Below, piece after piece: positions 1 through 5,671 of a stretch of 5,671 bases of DNA. A model generated the notes under the pieces. It did no database searches. It had not been told where the DNA came from and saw nothing but the letters and a program-made list of their open reading frames with translations. A program made the position numbers and the translations under genes. Source of the DNA: Anaerolineae bacterium (lineage in GTDB: Bacteria; Chloroflexota; Anaerolineae; Anaerolineales; Villigracilaceae); contig JAFLCF010000120.1 in the NCBI GenBank assembly GCA_017303735.1, forward strand, positions 8,383 to 14,053, given 5' to 3'. Within the stretch, counting starts at the first letter, position 1; each line of letters starts with the position of its first letter.

Positions 1-280
1 AGGCGTGTACATCGTCAGCGACAAAGCAGGGCGCAATCTCTACATCACGGGTCACTCCGAATATGACCCATTCACCCTCAAAGCCGAATACGACCGCGAC
101 GTGAACAAAGGACTTCCCATTCACGTCCCGAAAAATTATTATCCCAACGACGACCCAACCCAGACTCCCAACGTCCGCTGGCGTGGGCATGCCAATTTGT
201 TGTATGTGAACTGGTTGAATTATTACGTCTATCAATCCACGCCGTTCGACCTGAATGAGATCCCGAAGAAAATCAAATGA
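1..280 (+). CDS. metA: Homoserine O-acyltransferase MetA, C-terminal part (5' end outside the window)
   Basis: MetA-family enzymes acylate the hydroxyl of homoserine, using acetyl-CoA or succinyl-CoA, at the first committed step of methionine synthesis in the cytoplasm. The frame is already open at base 2, so the gene is cut by the window edge. About 92 C-terminal residues remain of a family length near 300. The GTG at 5 is an internal Val codon, not a start. The GHSEYD motif (His codon 53-55, Glu codon 59-61) matches the catalytic His and Glu near residues 235 and 237 of E. coli MetA. It is followed by the family blocks [10 protein letters not shown] and [13 protein letters not shown]. The stop TGA overlaps the metY start as ATGA, which implies translational coupling. 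The residue that discriminates acetyl from succinyl donors (near 111) is not in the window. The MetY partner suggests acetyl, which is an inference. The family assignment is secure. Confidence 0.93.
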   Translation, partial: GVYIVSDKAGRNLYITGHSEYDPFTLKAEYDRDVNKGLPIHVPKNYYPNDDPTQTPNVRWRGHANLLYVNWLNYYVYQSTPFDLNEIPKKIK

Positions 281-1560
281 CCTCACCTCGCAAATTCGGT
301 TTCAACACCCGTCAACTGCACGAAGGCTACACACCAGACTCCGCCACGGGCAGTCGCGCTGTTCCCATCTATCAAACCACCGCCTACGACCTGCAAAGCA
401 CGGATCGCGCCGCACGTCTCTTTGCTCTTCAAGAAAGCGGCAACATCTACACCCGCATCTCCAACCCAACCAGCAATGTCTTCGAAAAACGGATCGCATC
501 TCTCGAAGGCGGCATTGGCGCATTGGAAGTCGGTTCAGGTCACGCCGCGCAAGCTACCGCCATCCTCACCATTTGCGAAGCAGGCGATCACATCGTCTCC
601 ACTTCCCTGTTGTATGGCGGCACGGTCACTCAATTCAAATATACCTTTCCAAAGCTTGGCATCACTGTCACATTGGTTGACCCCAGCGACCCAGAAAATT
701 TTCGGCGCGCCATTCAACCAAATACAAAAATTATCTACGGCGAAACCATCAGCAACCCACTCGGCAACGTCTTCTCCTTCGACGAAGTTTCAAAGATCGC
801 GCACGAGCACGGCATCCCGCTGATGATCGACAACACCTTCGCCACGCCATACTTGTGTCGTCCCTTCGAATGGGGTGCGGATATCATCACCCACTCCACC
901 ACCAAATTCATCGGCGGACACGGCACCACCATGGGCGGAGTCATCGTAGATAGTGGCAAATTCAATTGGAGGAAGAGCGGGCGCTTCAAAAACTTCACCG
1001 AGCCTGATCCTGCTTATCATGATGTTATCTACGCTGATGACTTTGGTCCGCTGGCGTTTATCTCCAAAGCGCGCTCAGGCATTCTGCGTGACTTTGGTAC
1101 CGTGCAACAACCCATCGCCTCTTGGTTTTTACTTCAAGGGCTTGATACGCTCTCCCTACGCATGGAACGTCATGTGCAGAATGCGCAACGAGTTGCAGAA
1201 TTTCTCGAAAGTCATGCCAATGTGAAATGGGTATCGTACGCAGGTCTCGCCAGTCACCCCGACCATGCACGCGCAAAAAAATATCTTCCGCTGGGAACAG
1301 GCGCGGTCATGGGATTCGGCGTAAAGGGCGGCAGAGAGGCGGGAGCGAAATTCATCGACAACCTGCAACTCTTCAGCCACGTCGCCAACATTGGCGATAC
1401 GCGCTCGCTGGCAATTCATCCCGCCAGCACTACCCACAGCCAACTCTCGGATGAAGAACAAACCGCCGCAGGAGTCAGCCCAGATTTCATTCGCCTGTCC
1501 ATTGGCTTGGAAGATATCGAAGATATTCTTTGGGATCTGGATCAGGCGTTAAGCCATTAA
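277..1560 (+). CDS. metY: O-acetylhomoserine sulfhydrylase (O-acetylhomoserine aminocarboxypropyltransferase)
   Basis: This cytosolic PLP enzyme of the Cys/Met metabolism family (fold type I) replaces the acetyl group of O-acetylhomoserine with sulfide, giving homocysteine. Its 427 residues are the normal length for MetY. Visible landmarks are Tyr58 and Arg60 in [10 protein letters not shown] (cofactor phosphate, from the neighbouring subunit), Ser87-Gly88 (phosphate loop), Tyr113 in LLYGG (stacks on the PLP ring), Asp185 in IDNTFATP (pyridine nitrogen), Lys210 in [11 protein letters not shown] (Schiff-base lysine) and Arg406 in IRLSIGLED (substrate carboxylate). The stretch at about 225-275, between the lysine and the C-terminal domain, is the insertion that separates MetY from the shorter cystathionine gamma-synthases. 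The ATG lies inside the metA stop (ATGA) and has no strong Shine-Dalgarno sequence, so re-initiation after metA is likely. The TAA stop overlaps the stop of the convergent channel gene. A methionine gamma-lyase or cystathionine synthase is less likely, given the insertion and the metA neighbour. Confidence 0.95.
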   Translation: MTSPRKFGFNTRQLHEGYTPDSATGSRAVPIYQTTAYDLQSTDRAARLFALQESGNIYTRISNPTSNVFEKRIASLEGGIGALEVGSGHAAQATAILTICEAGDHIVSTSLLYGGTVTQFKYTFPKLGITVTLVDPSDPENFRRAIQPNTKIIYGETISNPLGNVFSFDEVSKIAHEHGIPLMIDNTFATPYLCRPFEWGADIITHSTTKFIGGHGTTMGGVIVDSGKFNWRKSGRFKNFTEPDPAYHDVIYADDFGPLAFISKARSGILRDFGTVQQPIASWFLLQGLDTLSLRMERHVQNAQRVAEFLESHANVKWVSYAGLASHPDHARAKKYLPLGTGAVMGFGVKGGREAGAKFIDNLQLFSHVANIGDTRSLAIHPASTTHSQLSDEEQTAAGVSPDFIRLSIGLEDIEDILWDLDQALSH

Positions 1561-2225
1561 CCTTTCTCCTGCGAATACACCCCGATCAAGCGCCCCATGA
1601 TGAGCGCCACATACAAGACCCCCACCATCCCTTCCACCGTAGCCAATGACCGCGCCCAGGCATTGAGCGGAATCACATCGCCATAGCCGAGCGTGGCAAG
1701 CGTGACAAAACTGAAATAGACCAACTGTTGCCACTGCGGCGCGACGCCCAAACCATTGTCCACAAATGCGTTTGCATCCAATCGGCTGATGATGACATAG
1801 AGCGGTGTGAACATCGCAGCGATAAAAATATAAACTGTGATGGCGGTCATCATCACGTTCAAGTCCACTAGTTTGGATGTGTAGATATAACGCACCAGCG
1901 CAATCGTCATCAACAACTGGGCAGGGATGATCGCGAGCTGCGAAAGAATGGCGGCAAAACTAGAAGTAGGGGCAAAGAACGAAATCACGGCACAGACCAT
2001 CCACACCACAGCTGCAACACTGGTTTGGGTGAAATGCTTATTATCTTCGCTGGTCACCAATACGCCAATCACAAACATCAACGCATACGCCAGTAAAAAG
2101 ATAATGTTTCCCAGTCCGCCCATGTACAGCGTCAGTGGGTATCCGAAATTAAGTGCCGCGACCAAAATCAGCAACAAGCCCACCCTGCCATAAAAACGAG
2201 TTGACAACTTCTCGATCATATTCAT
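1557..2225 (-). CDS. Potassium-channel-like membrane protein (Ion_trans_2 pore)
   Basis: This is a predicted K+-selective pore protein of the cytoplasmic membrane, 222 residues long. A pore helix and selectivity filter lie at 167-183 with the motif TLGYGD at 178-183, followed by a last membrane helix at about 192-216. This gives the usual helix-pore-helix unit with its first helix at about 124-147. Four further hydrophobic segments precede it (about 13-34, 41-58, 69-86 and 92-113). The protein therefore has six helices, but the fourth lacks the regular Arg/Lys spacing of a voltage sensor. It has no RCK/TrkA-N or cyclic-nucleotide domain, so the gating signal is unknown. The start codon overlaps the natB stop (ATGA). 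An in-frame ATG two codons later (2217-2219) is better placed behind the AAGGG at 2226-2230 and may be the true start, giving 220 residues. The pore family is clear. The ion and the physiological role are inferred. Confidence 0.88.
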   Translation of the reverse strand: MNMIEKLSTRFYGRVGLLLILVAALNFGYPLTLYMGGLGNIIFLLAYALMFVIGVLVTSEDNKHFTQTSVAAVVWMVCAVISFFAPTSSFAAILSQLAIIPAQLLMTIALVRYIYTSKLVDLNVMMTAITVYIFIAAMFTPLYVIISRLDANAFVDNGLGVAPQWQQLVYFSFVTLATLGYGDVIPLNAWARSLATVEGMVGVLYVALIMGRLIGVYSQEKG

Positions 2226-3394
2226 CCCTTGATGATCCGCTCACCTTCATACAACTTGATGGCAACAAAGGTGATGATTACTGAAAGTGTAATGGTCACA
2301 ACAGCCGAGATCAAGATGTTCATTCCCGAGATCGGCTCGGCTCGCAGAAATTGATTGATCAAAATTTGCTGACCAAAGGTTGGGATGAGCATCGTCCACA
2401 GGTCCGGTTTGACCGGCAAAAAGGCAAGGGCAATGCCGGGCAGGGAGGGAATCAAGCCGATGAAAGGCAGATAGGTCCCGGCTTCCTTTGTCGTCTTGGC
2501 ATACGAAGCGATCAGCGTTTGAATGGCACACGCCAAAATAACAATTGGCAGACAAATGAAGAAGACCGCCGTTAGTGCGCCTAAGTCAAAACCGATCTGC
2601 ACGCCGAGCAAGTCTTCAATGGGTAGAATCTGAAAGATAGCCGCAAAGCCAGCCAGCGTAATGAACAAGTTGATGATGGCAAACGGCATGGCAGAGACCA
2701 TCTTGCCTACCGCCACCCACCCGCGCGGAAGCGGGTTGATCAGCAACGGTTCCAACGAACCGCGCTCGCGCTCCCCTGCCGTCGCATCGGTGATGACCGG
2801 CGAAGCGCCATTGAAGATGGCAAATATAATGAAGTACGGCAGCATCGAAAGGAAGATCAATGCCTGGCTTTGCGGCGTGGCTGTATCTACCTCTTCGACC
2901 TGAACCGCACGCAGCACTTCCGGGCTGACGCCGCGCAGACTCAAACGCAGCATGCCGATATAGTCGCCGTATCCTTCAATCAGGTTTTGTGCGCGGGAAA
3001 TATCCACCGTGGCAGATTGACGCGTGCTGTCAAAGACCAATTGCACACTGGCAGTTTCGCCCGCAGAAAAATCTTCGCCATATTCAGCAGGGATGATCAA
3101 CGCCACGTTGATATCTCCAGCAATCACCGCCGCTTGCGGATCTTCCGGTGCAGGCTTAATGATGACATGCTGTTGTTCCAAAAATGCGATCAGGTTGGGG
3201 GCATGTTCCGCTCCCAATACGGGCAATTCCAGCGGCTCTTCTGCCCCTTCGCGCAGAGTGTTCCCCAACAGCATAATCATGCCGCCCAAAATCAATGGAC
3301 CGAACAACGCCCAGAACAAACCTGTCGTCCAACTGCGCGTATCACGCATGTTATCCAGTATTTCCTTTTGAACGATCACCCAAATCTTTTTCAT
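2222..3394 (-). CDS. natB: ABC-2 type exporter permease, NatB-like
   Basis: This is the membrane subunit of an ABC exporter. The best match is the NatB type, whose studied member in Bacillus subtilis exports Na+ with NatA. It has 390 residues. One N-terminal helix (about 24-44) follows a cytoplasmic amphipathic start (MKKIWVIVQKEILD). A large outside domain spans about 45-177. Five more hydrophobic segments follow at about 178-200, 233-255, 271-297, 305-328 and 355-379. The cytoplasmic loop GERERGSLEPLL (207-218) after the second helix is the hallmark of this permease group and is thought to contact the ATPase. The start overlaps the natA stop as ATGA, with AGAGGG upstream as a ribosome-binding site. 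The stop overlaps the channel start in the same way. The substrate cannot be read from the sequence: Na+ is suggested by the subfamily, but drugs or other small molecules remain possible. Confidence 0.88.
   Translation of the reverse strand: MKKIWVIVQKEILDNMRDTRSWTTGLFWALFGPLILGGMIMLLGNTLREGAEEPLELPVLGAEHAPNLIAFLEQQHVIIKPAPEDPQAAVIAGDINVALIIPAEYGEDFSAGETASVQLVFDSTRQSATVDISRAQNLIEGYGDYIGMLRLSLRGVSPEVLRAVQVEEVDTATPQSQALIFLSMLPYFIIFAIFNGASPVITDATAGERERGSLEPLLINPLPRGWVAVGKMVSAMPFAIINLFITLAGFAAIFQILPIEDLLGVQIGFDLGALTAVFFICLPIVILACAIQTLIASYAKTTKEAGTYLPFIGLIPSLPGIALAFLPVKPDLWTMLIPTFGQQILINQFLRAEPISGMNILISAVVTITLSVIITFVAIKLYEGERIIKG
2226..2230 (-). promoter_or_regulatory. Shine-Dalgarno site that decides the start of the channel gene
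   Basis: On the minus strand the sequence reads AAGGG directly before the annotated ATG (2223-2225), which leaves no spacer. It lies 6 nt before the second in-frame ATG (2217-2219), which is an optimal distance. Either the second ATG is used, or the first is reached by re-initiation of ribosomes finishing natB at the ATGA overlap. The site lies inside the last codons of natB. Confidence 0.55.
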
Positions 3395-4125
3395 TGCATC
3401 AATCCCTCTTCCGAGCCGATGGCAGCCACGAAAGCATCTTCGAGATTCTCCTTACCGGTCTGCTTGCGCAAGTCGGCAGGAGTTCCATTGGCAGAAACAG
3501 CGCCCTGCGAAATGATCACGATCTGGTCACATAATGCCGCCACTTCCTGCATGATGTGACTGGTAAATAGCACACACTTACCTTCTTCTCGCAAACGTAA
3601 AATGAACTGACGCATCGCGCGTGTGCTCATCACGTCCAAGCCATTCGTCGGTTCATCGAGCAAAACATTTTGCGGGTTATGCACAAGCGTTCTTGCAATC
3701 GCCACTTTAAGTTTCTCACCTGTGGAAAAACCCTCGGTCTTGCGATCTGCAATCGACTGCATATCCAGCAGAGTCACCAACGAGGAAATCTGTTTTTCCA
3801 GCGGCTCCCCTTCCAGCCCATGCAGCCGCCCATAGTAGCGGATGTTCTCACGACTCGTCAGGCGCGGATACAACCCACGCGCATCTGCCAACACGCCAAT
3901 CCGCTTTTGCACTTCAATGGGATCCTGACGTACATCGAATCCATCGATATGCGCCGAACCGTTATCGGGTTTCAATAAAGTGTACAGCATGCGTAACGTG
4001 GTGCTCTTGCCCGCCCCATTCGGACCCAGCAAACCAGTGATCTGCCCATCTCGCGCAAAGAAGGAAACATCCTTCACCGCCTGTACCTTGCCAAATGATT
4101 TTGAAAGACCTTGTACTTCGATCAT
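3391..4125 (-). CDS. natA: ABC exporter ATP-binding subunit, NatA-like
   Basis: This cytoplasmic ATPase subunit drives the NatB-like permease encoded directly downstream. At 244 residues it is a single nucleotide-binding domain of normal length. Visible motifs are Walker A GPNGAGKST (34-42, Lys40), signature FSTGEK (133-138, in place of LSGGQ), Walker B VLLDEP (154-159, catalytic Glu158), D-loop GLD (162-164) and H-loop His190 in FTSH. In the Q-loop region the sequence is LADARGLYPRLT, with Asp81 where most ABC proteins have Gln. The DARGLY form is what I recall from NatA-type ATPases, and it supports that subfamily. The ATG is preceded by AAAGG at a 6-nt spacing. The stop overlaps natB (ATGA). 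Upstream lie the structured 71-bp gap and the hydrolase gene on the same strand. Being an ABC exporter ATPase is certain. The Na+ substrate is inferred. Confidence 0.93.
   Translation of the reverse strand: MIEVQGLSKSFGKVQAVKDVSFFARDGQITGLLGPNGAGKSTTLRMLYTLLKPDNGSAHIDGFDVRQDPIEVQKRIGVLADARGLYPRLTSRENIRYYGRLHGLEGEPLEKQISSLVTLLDMQSIADRKTEGFSTGEKLKVAIARTLVHNPQNVLLDEPTNGLDVMSTRAMRQFILRLREEGKCVLFTSHIMQEVAALCDQIVIISQGAVSANGTPADLRKQTGKENLEDAFVAAIGSEEGLMQ
3404..3409 (-). promoter_or_regulatory. Ribosome-binding site of natB
   Basis: The minus strand reads AGAGGG within the last codons of natA, 9 nt before the natB ATG (3392-3394). It supports that start. Together with the ATGA overlap it indicates coupled translation of ATPase and permease. 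Confidence 0.6.
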
Positions 4126-4131
4126 GTTTAA

Positions 4132-4136
4132 CCTTT
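4132..4136 (-). promoter_or_regulatory. Ribosome-binding site of natA
   Basis: The minus strand reads AAAGG, then 6 nt (TTAAAC), then the natA ATG at 4123-4125. It is a well-spaced Shine-Dalgarno site and fixes the natA start. It begins two bases after the end of the three-way-junction element at 4139-4196, so folding or protein binding there could affect ribosome access. Confidence 0.7.
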
Positions 4137-4146
4137 ATATTGGAAT

Positions 4147-4165
4147 CCAGAAGTTTTACTTCTGG
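4147..4165. repeat. Perfect inverted repeat, 8-bp arms with 3-nt loop
   Basis: The plus strand reads CCAGAAGT, TTT, ACTTCTGG. All eight pairs match. It is the natA-proximal hairpin of the junction element. Its inner arms (AAGT/ACTT) repeat those of the neighbouring inverted repeat. Confidence 0.8.
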
Positions 4166-4171
4166 GAGAAC

Positions 4172-4186
4172 GCAAGTAGAACTTGC
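4172..4186. repeat. Perfect inverted repeat, 6-bp arms with 3-nt loop
   Basis: The plus strand reads GCAAGT, AGA, ACTTGC. All six pairs match. It is the hydrolase-proximal hairpin of the junction element, separated by 6 bp from the 8-bp inverted repeat and sharing its AAGT-N3-ACTT core. Confidence 0.75.
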
Positions 4187-4196
4187 TCATTCCTAT

Positions 4197-5648
4197 CTAC
4201 GGGCGCGGACCGCTGAAATCAACAAAGAACGGCGGCGGCATAACCGTCTCCACGCAATCGGTTTCCAAACCGCTCAACGTGCCGCTTTCAATGAACGCCG
4301 TGAAAATATCCGAGCCGCACACACTGGTCATGTTCCCATGACCCATGTTCGCAAAGATCAAATGCAGATCATTACTCAGGCTTTCGGTAACCTTCTCAGC
4401 GTGGCTCGGAGGCGTGATCGGGTCCGCTTCCCCAGAGAGGATCAACACCGGCACATCTGAAACAACCGGCTCGCGAAATTGCGGCGAGATCTCTCCCTTT
4501 TGCCAGTTTTTACAAACCGCTGCAAAATCCACAGTTCGGTCACTAAAGACACTGTCACGGCTTTTCTGTGCAGCATCATCGGCATCGATCAACGGCGCAT
4601 CTTCCGTACACGCCACCGCATAGAACATGCCATCATACAAACCCGCATTCACCATGAACGCCTGCGAGATCAACGGAATATAATTTTCTTCAGCATATGC
4701 CTGATGTATTCCCAACGGCAGAGCCGCCACCAGATCGGGCACATACAAAATATTAAAGACCATACTCGTGATGAACGTATCGGTCACTTCCACATCGGTG
4801 GGCTTATTGGTCAGCGGGTGCGGGATGACGATCTCGGCGGGAGCTTCTGCCAAACGAGCGACCAGCCCATTGAACTCAGACTCCAAATTGGGATACGTCT
4901 GCGCACACGCCTCATCCGCTTCGCACCGCGCGAAGAACTGATTCAGCGCTTCTTGCCCATCCTCCGCTGCATCCATGAACATGACGAAGCCAGGGTCTAC
5001 CACTGCATCCAGCGTCACCGTGCGGACGTGTTCCGGGAACATACGCAGATAGGTCAATGCAGCACGTGTGCCATACGAAGCGCCATATACATTGATAGTG
5101 TCATAACCGAGCGCAGCACGTACTTCATCAAGATCGGTCATGGCGATCTCGGTCGTGTAAAAACGAACATCAGCATCCAAAGACTTGGGGCACTCTTTGA
5201 GAATCGTCAGCGCTTCTTCATCGGTCAGCACTTCCACTTCCGGGTCGATACAGCGCAGCGGATTCGATTTACCCGTACCACGTTGATCGACCAGAACAAT
5301 GTCACGGTCTTGATGAATGTTGAACAACAAACTGAGAGACGCTGGAAAGGCTTCGATGGCAGATTGTCCGGGTCCGCCCGCGAGCAGGAAGACCGGGTCT
5401 GCTTCAGGGCTGCGTGAAATAGCAGGGATCACGGCAATGTGTAAGTCAATCTGCCGTCCATCTGGATTCGCGCGATCTTCAGGGACGGTCAACGTCCCAC
5501 ACTTTGCATCCACCTGCCGCCCCGATGGAGACGTGAGCGCACACTCTTCCAGCGGAAGAGAAGGCTCGGTTTCAGCGGGCAGGTTCGAGGGTGAGCAAGA
5601 GGCGAGCAAGGTCAAAAAGAGGATGGGGATATAGGATAGTCGTTTCAT
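4197..5648 (-). CDS. Exported lipoprotein alpha/beta-hydrolase, S33 aminopeptidase-like (tripeptidyl/prolyl type)
   Basis: This is a predicted membrane-anchored hydrolase acting outside the cytoplasmic membrane, probably removing short peptides from the N-termini of its substrates. It has 483 residues. It begins with a lipoprotein signal peptide: MKR, a hydrophobic core, and the lipobox LASC with Cys18 as the lipidated residue. The alpha/beta-hydrolase core shows the oxyanion loop GGPG (91-94), the strand-turn DQRGTGKS (121-128), nucleophile Ser191 in GASYGT (elbow), Asp409 in SGEADPITPP and His437 in MGHGN. The catalytic triad is therefore complete. A cap region lies between about 216 and 390, and the end resembles the TAP-like C-terminal domain. 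Besides Cys18 there are ten cysteines, mostly in close pairs, which would suit disulfides in an exported protein. No clear ribosome-binding site is seen in the 23 bp upstream. It lies 71 bp before natA on the same strand, but a shared job is not evident. The exact substrate is unknown; an esterase or dehalogenase-type hydrolase is a less likely alternative. Confidence 0.88.
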   Translation of the reverse strand: MKRLSYIPILFLTLLASCSPSNLPAETEPSLPLEECALTSPSGRQVDAKCGTLTVPEDRANPDGRQIDLHIAVIPAISRSPEADPVFLLAGGPGQSAIEAFPASLSLLFNIHQDRDIVLVDQRGTGKSNPLRCIDPEVEVLTDEEALTILKECPKSLDADVRFYTTEIAMTDLDEVRAALGYDTINVYGASYGTRAALTYLRMFPEHVRTVTLDAVVDPGFVMFMDAAEDGQEALNQFFARCEADEACAQTYPNLESEFNGLVARLAEAPAEIVIPHPLTNKPTDVEVTDTFITSMVFNILYVPDLVAALPLGIHQAYAEENYIPLISQAFMVNAGLYDGMFYAVACTEDAPLIDADDAAQKSRDSVFSDRTVDFAAVCKNWQKGEISPQFREPVVSDVPVLILSGEADPITPPSHAEKVTESLSNDLHLIFANMGHGNMTSVCGSDIFTAFIESGTLSGLETDCVETVMPPPFFVDFSGPRP

Positions 5649-5671
5649 ATTGTTGTCTACGTTTTAGCTTT

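Larger units (their letters stand above)
4139..4196 (-). promoter_or_regulatory. Possible structured leader element: three-way junction between the hydrolase gene and natA
   Basis: This element fills 58 of the 71 bases between the hydrolase stop codon and natA. Read as minus-strand RNA, an outer stem pairs AUAGGAAU (4196-4189) with AUUCCAAU (4146-4139), seven pairs with one A-A mismatch. Inside it are two perfect hairpins: GCAAGU-UCU-ACUUGC (4186-4172) and CCAGAAGU-AAA-ACUUCUGG (4165-4147). Only 2, 6 and 0 unpaired bases join the three stems. No U-run follows, so it is not a standard intrinsic terminator. The element begins one base after the TAG stop and ends two bases before the natA ribosome-binding site. 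The pairings are seen directly. A role in mRNA processing, stability or translation of natA, or an origin as a dispersed palindromic repeat, is inference. Confidence 0.5.

Noticed and set aside
255..680. Open frame of 141 codons on the plus strand overlapping metA and metY
   Set aside because: It is an out-of-frame shadow of metY with an Arg/His/Ser-rich product typical of wrong-frame translation.
1510..1527. Tandem 9-bp repeat GAAGATATC/GAAGATATT near the end of metY
   Set aside because: It encodes EDIEDI in the C-terminal GLEDIEDIL block, which is common in this enzyme family, so protein conservation explains it.
2870..3559. Open frame of 229 codons on the plus strand across the natA-natB junction
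   Set aside because: It is antisense to two well-supported ABC genes, has no recognisable domain and no convincing ribosome-binding site.
4132..4142. AATATAAAGG on the minus strand as a promoter -10 box for natA
   Set aside because: It overlaps the natA ribosome-binding site, leaving no room for a usable leader, and no -35 match lies at about 17 bp upstream.
4139..4186. Intrinsic terminator between the hydrolase gene and natA
   Set aside because: The hairpins are good, but neither strand has a T-run directly after either stem, so a standard Rho-independent terminator is not supported.
4479..5417. Long open frame of 312 codons on the plus strand, opposite the hydrolase gene
   Set aside because: Its codons are exactly in register with the hydrolase codons, so it stays open only because the hydrolase gene seldom uses TTA, CTA or TCA there. 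The product is rich in Arg, His, Ile and Gln with no recognisable motif.

Overview
The window (5,671 bp, roughly half G+C by eye) is a densely packed piece of bacterial chromosome with six protein genes and almost no spacer DNA. I see no tRNA, rRNA, CRISPR array, insertion sequence or phage gene. The gene types and the very tight packing would suit a Chloroflexota (Anaerolineae-like) genome, but nothing in the window proves this and the assignment is only a tentative inference.

Positions 1-1560, plus strand, are a methionine/homocysteine biosynthesis pair. The first gene is the 3' end of metA (homoserine O-acyltransferase, cut by the window edge). It overlaps by an ATGA junction the complete metY gene, a PLP enzyme that joins sulfide to O-acetylhomoserine. 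Together they would take homoserine to homocysteine in two steps. The partner enzyme suggests that this MetA-family protein makes the acetyl ester rather than the succinyl ester.

Positions 1557-5648 are all on the minus strand and are read right to left. They encode an exported lipoprotein alpha/beta-hydrolase of the S33 (tripeptidyl/prolyl aminopeptidase-like) family, then a 71-bp gap, then a NatA-like ABC ATPase, a NatB-like ABC-2 permease and a small potassium-channel-like membrane protein. The last three genes are joined by two ATGA overlaps and are almost certainly one translationally coupled operon: an ABC exporter of the sodium-exporter type plus a K+-selective pore. The hydrolase may share the transcript.

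The two gene groups converge at 1557-1560, where the palindrome TTAA serves as the stop codon TAA on both strands. There is no spacer for a terminator there.

The most unusual feature is the gap between the hydrolase and natA. Positions 4139-4196 form two perfect 3-nt-loop hairpins with the same AAGT-N3-ACTT core, enclosed by an outer stem. The result is a compact three-way junction that starts one base after the hydrolase stop codon and ends two bases before the natA ribosome-binding site. It could be a cis-acting RNA element or a copy of a dispersed palindromic repeat.
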